This document shows positions 6,336 to 7,961 of a stretch of DNA of 7,961 bases, piece after piece (the first letter of the stretch is position 1; every line of letters starts with the position of its first letter). The translations under genes and the position numbers were made by a program. Where the stretch lies: NCBI GenBank assembly GCA_002685275.1, contig NYWX01000020.1, positions 1-7,961 on the forward strand, given 5' to 3'. The stretch comes from Gammaproteobacteria bacterium. GTDB taxonomy: Bacteria > Pseudomonadota > Gammaproteobacteria > Woeseiales > Woeseiaceae. The notes below the pieces were generated by a model. That model did not search any database, was not told where the DNA came from, and saw nothing but the letters and a program-made list of their open reading frames with translations.

Positions 6336-7961
6336 ATGAAAATCTACAACAAAATGTTGGCGGTTTCAGTTGTCGTACTCTTAACGGCAACTTTTACTGC
6401 TTCAGCTCAAGATGATGATACTCATCACCAACTTGAACAAATTATTGTTACTGCATCACCATTAAGTCGAACTGTTGAAGAAATAGCTCAACCAACAAGT
6501 GTCTTAGGTGGAGATGAGCTTAGAAAAAAAGTTACTTCCAGTATCGGTGACACGTTAGCTTCAGAGCCAGGAATTAATGCCACATCCTTTGGACCAATAG
6601 CTTCACGCCCTATTATTCGAGGTCAAGGTGGAGAGAGAGTTGGAATTTTAATTAATGGTTTAGATTCCCTTGATGCTTCATCAATAAGTGATGATCATCA
6701 GGTCACATCTGAAGGTCTCCTGGCTGAAAGTATTGAAATAATTCGTGGCCCAGCAACACTTCTTTATGGTAGTGGAGCGGCCGGAGGATTAATCAATATA
6801 GTTGATAATCGGTTACTTTCAGAACCAACTGAAGAGCTTTTTTCTGGCAGAGCATCGCTTGGTACCGAATCTGCTAATGGTGGTCGTGAGATGGCTGTTC
6901 AAAGCACCTTGGGATCTGGAAATACTGCATTTAACTTTGATTACTTTAGAAGGTCGACAGAGAATATTAAAATTCCAGGATTTGCTGAATCTGAAATTTT
7001 CATGGCAGCTGAAGAAGCTGAAGAGCAAGGTGATGATGATGGTGATCATGGTGATGAAGAAGAAGCTTTTGGTGAAGTTGAAAATACTCAGAGTCTGACA
7101 CGAGGTGGTTCAGTCGGAATTTCATATTTCGGTGATAGAGGGTTTGTCAGTACTTCATTCAGTGGCTTTGACAGCTTATATGGCATTCCAGGACATCATC
7201 ACCATCACGAAGAAGATGAAGATGGTGAGGATGATGATGGCGGTGATCATGGTGGTGATCATGATGATGATGAAGAGGAATCGGTTGTATTAGATCTTAG
7301 TCAGAAAAAAATTGATATAAGAGCAGAATATGATTTAGATACTAAACTCCTTGATACAATTAAGCTCAAAATTGCGGACAGCAACTACTCCCACACTGAA
7401 TATGATGGCACTGAAATAGGGACATTATTTGATGTTGATGGAATAGATACTCGTGTTGAAATAACTCATAATCCTTGGGGTAATTTTGAGGGTGCTTTTG
7501 GTTTTCAATACAGAGATGTTCACTTTGATGTCTCTGGAGATGAGGCTTATGTTCCACAAACAAATACAAAAAGATTAAGCGCATTTGTTTTTGAAGAATA
7601 CAATTTTAATAATGGCTTCGTTCTTCAAAGTAGTCTTCGCCTAGAAAAGCAGACAATAGATGGGCCTACGATCACTCAAATTTACGATAACAGTGGTTTT
7701 AGTGGTTCAGTTGGTTTCGTTTGGAGACCAGAGGGAAATATAAGCTTATCTAGCAATCTTGCACTGACAGATCGCCATCCAACGGCAACTGACCTTTATG
7801 CTAACGGCCCACATATCGCATCAGCACGATATGAACGTGGTGGTATCAGTCTTGGCAAAGGAATATTTAAAGTCGAAGAATCAACTAACATAGATATAAT
7901 CGTTCGTGGAGACTATGATCGATTTGAATGGTCTATTACTGGATTTAGTAATCGTGTACAA
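6336..7961 (+). CDS. znuD: ZnuD-like TonB-dependent outer-membrane zinc receptor (3' end beyond window)
   Basis: The frame is open for 542 codons to the right edge; ZnuD proteins are usually about 700-750 residues, so roughly the last quarter of the barrel is missing. The receptor would import zinc across the outer membrane using TonB energy. Visible parts are a signal peptide (cleavage likely after ASA24), a TonB box EQIIVTAS (34-41), and a plug with DTLASEPGI (72-80), ASRPIIRGQGGERVGILING (89-108), ISDDHQV (117-123), IEIIRGPATLLYGSGAAGGL (133-152) and INIVDNR (153-159). The plug Asp120-His121 pair matches the place of the zinc-binding Asp-His of Neisseria ZnuD. Two Asp/Glu/His-rich insertions (226-243 and 287-315, the second starting with five His) fit the metal-capturing loops of this family. 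The ATG at 6336 has GTGAG 5 bases ahead. No strong promoter lies between the terminator at 6251-6277 and the ATG. Haem or another metal is a less likely substrate. Confidence 0.92.
   Translation, partial: MKIYNKMLAVSVVVLLTATFTASAQDDDTHHQLEQIIVTASPLSRTVEEIAQPTSVLGGDELRKKVTSSIGDTLASEPGINATSFGPIASRPIIRGQGGERVGILINGLDSLDASSISDDHQVTSEGLLAESIEIIRGPATLLYGSGAAGGLINIVDNRLLSEPTEELFSGRASLGTESANGGREMAVQSTLGSGNTAFNFDYFRRSTENIKIPGFAESEIFMAAEEAEEQGDDDGDHGDEEEAFGEVENTQSLTRGGSVGISYFGDRGFVSTSFSGFDSLYGIPGHHHHHEEDEDGEDDDGGDHGGDHDDDEEESVVLDLSQKKIDIRAEYDLDTKLLDTIKLKIADSNYSHTEYDGTEIGTLFDVDGIDTRVEITHNPWGNFEGAFGFQYRDVHFDVSGDEAYVPQTNTKRLSAFVFEEYNFNNGFVLQSSLRLEKQTIDGPTITQIYDNSGFSGSVGFVWRPEGNISLSSNLALTDRHPTATDLYANGPHIASARYERGGISLGKGIFKVEESTNIDIIVRGDYDRFEWSITGFSNRVQ
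7011..7064 (+). repeat. First acidic low-complexity tract in the receptor gene (GAA/GAT codons)
   Basis: Codons 226-243 of the receptor are mostly GAA, GAG and GAT with one CAT, encoding an Asp/Glu-rich loop with a single His238. The short trinucleotide repetition could allow in-frame length change by slippage. Confidence 0.7.
7194..7280 (+). repeat. Second low-complexity tract in the receptor gene: His5 then Asp/Glu/Gly/His run
   Basis: Codons 287-315 encode five consecutive His, then a run of Glu, Asp and Gly with two more His (HHHHHEEDEDGED and onward). The DNA is a patchwork of CAT/CAC, GAA and GAT triplets. In the barrel model this would be an extracellular or periplasmic metal-binding loop; which side cannot be told here. 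Confidence 0.8.

Noticed and set aside
7194..7208. Five consecutive His codons as a cloning tag
   Set aside because: The run is embedded in a longer natural acidic loop of a ZnuD-like receptor and uses mixed CAT and CAC codons, with no vector sequence nearby.
6802..7293. Open frames overlapping the receptor gene in other frames, rich in Met, Lys and Val
   Set aside because: They are out-of-frame readings of the GAT/GAA repeat region; the receptor frame has clear family motifs throughout.

Overview
The window looks like chromosomal DNA from a low-GC gammaproteobacterium, perhaps a free-living marine one. Four things suggest this: the compact order SRP RNA - dnaX - ybaB - recR on one strand, a gamma/tau-type DnaX with a recognisable tau C-terminal domain, AT-rich spacers, and outer-membrane transport through a TonB-dependent receptor. 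The lineage cannot be fixed from the sequence alone.

Left part (1-3280, all minus strand): a housekeeping block. In transcription order it holds a class I fructose-1,6-bisphosphate aldolase (3280-2390), the 4.5S-type SRP RNA gene ffs (2264-2159) with a well-placed promoter, dnaX (2105-465), ybaB/ebfC (468-145) and the 5' end of recR (141-1, cut by the window edge). dnaX and ybaB overlap by 4 bases (ATGA). recR starts 3 bases after the ybaB stop. The last three genes therefore look translationally coupled. No intrinsic terminator is visible between ffs and dnaX, so SRP RNA transcription may feed the operon.

Middle (3281-3578): an AT-rich divergent intergenic region with one AT-only inverted repeat and no RNA gene or ORF that I recognise.

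Right part (3579-7961, all plus strand): exported and envelope proteins. A secreted DUF3500-family protein (3579-4724) is followed by a secreted nucleoside hydrolase (4799-5842) whose usual catalytic His position is Tyr. Next is a small membrane-anchored Cys/His protein (5863-6234, more likely starting at the TTG at 5920), with an internal consensus-like promoter at 5866-5895 and an intrinsic terminator at 6251-6277. Last comes a ZnuD-like TonB-dependent zinc receptor (6336 to beyond the right edge, 542 residues visible) with two Asp/Glu/His-rich insertions.

How they work together: the left block serves replication, recombination and protein targeting. The right end looks like a zinc-acquisition locus. 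The receptor keeps the ZnuD plug signature, and the Cys/His protein beside it may be an accessory metal-binding partner under its own possibly metal-regulated promoter. That last link is inference. The most novel point is the small Cys/His protein with its promoter and palindrome next to znuD.
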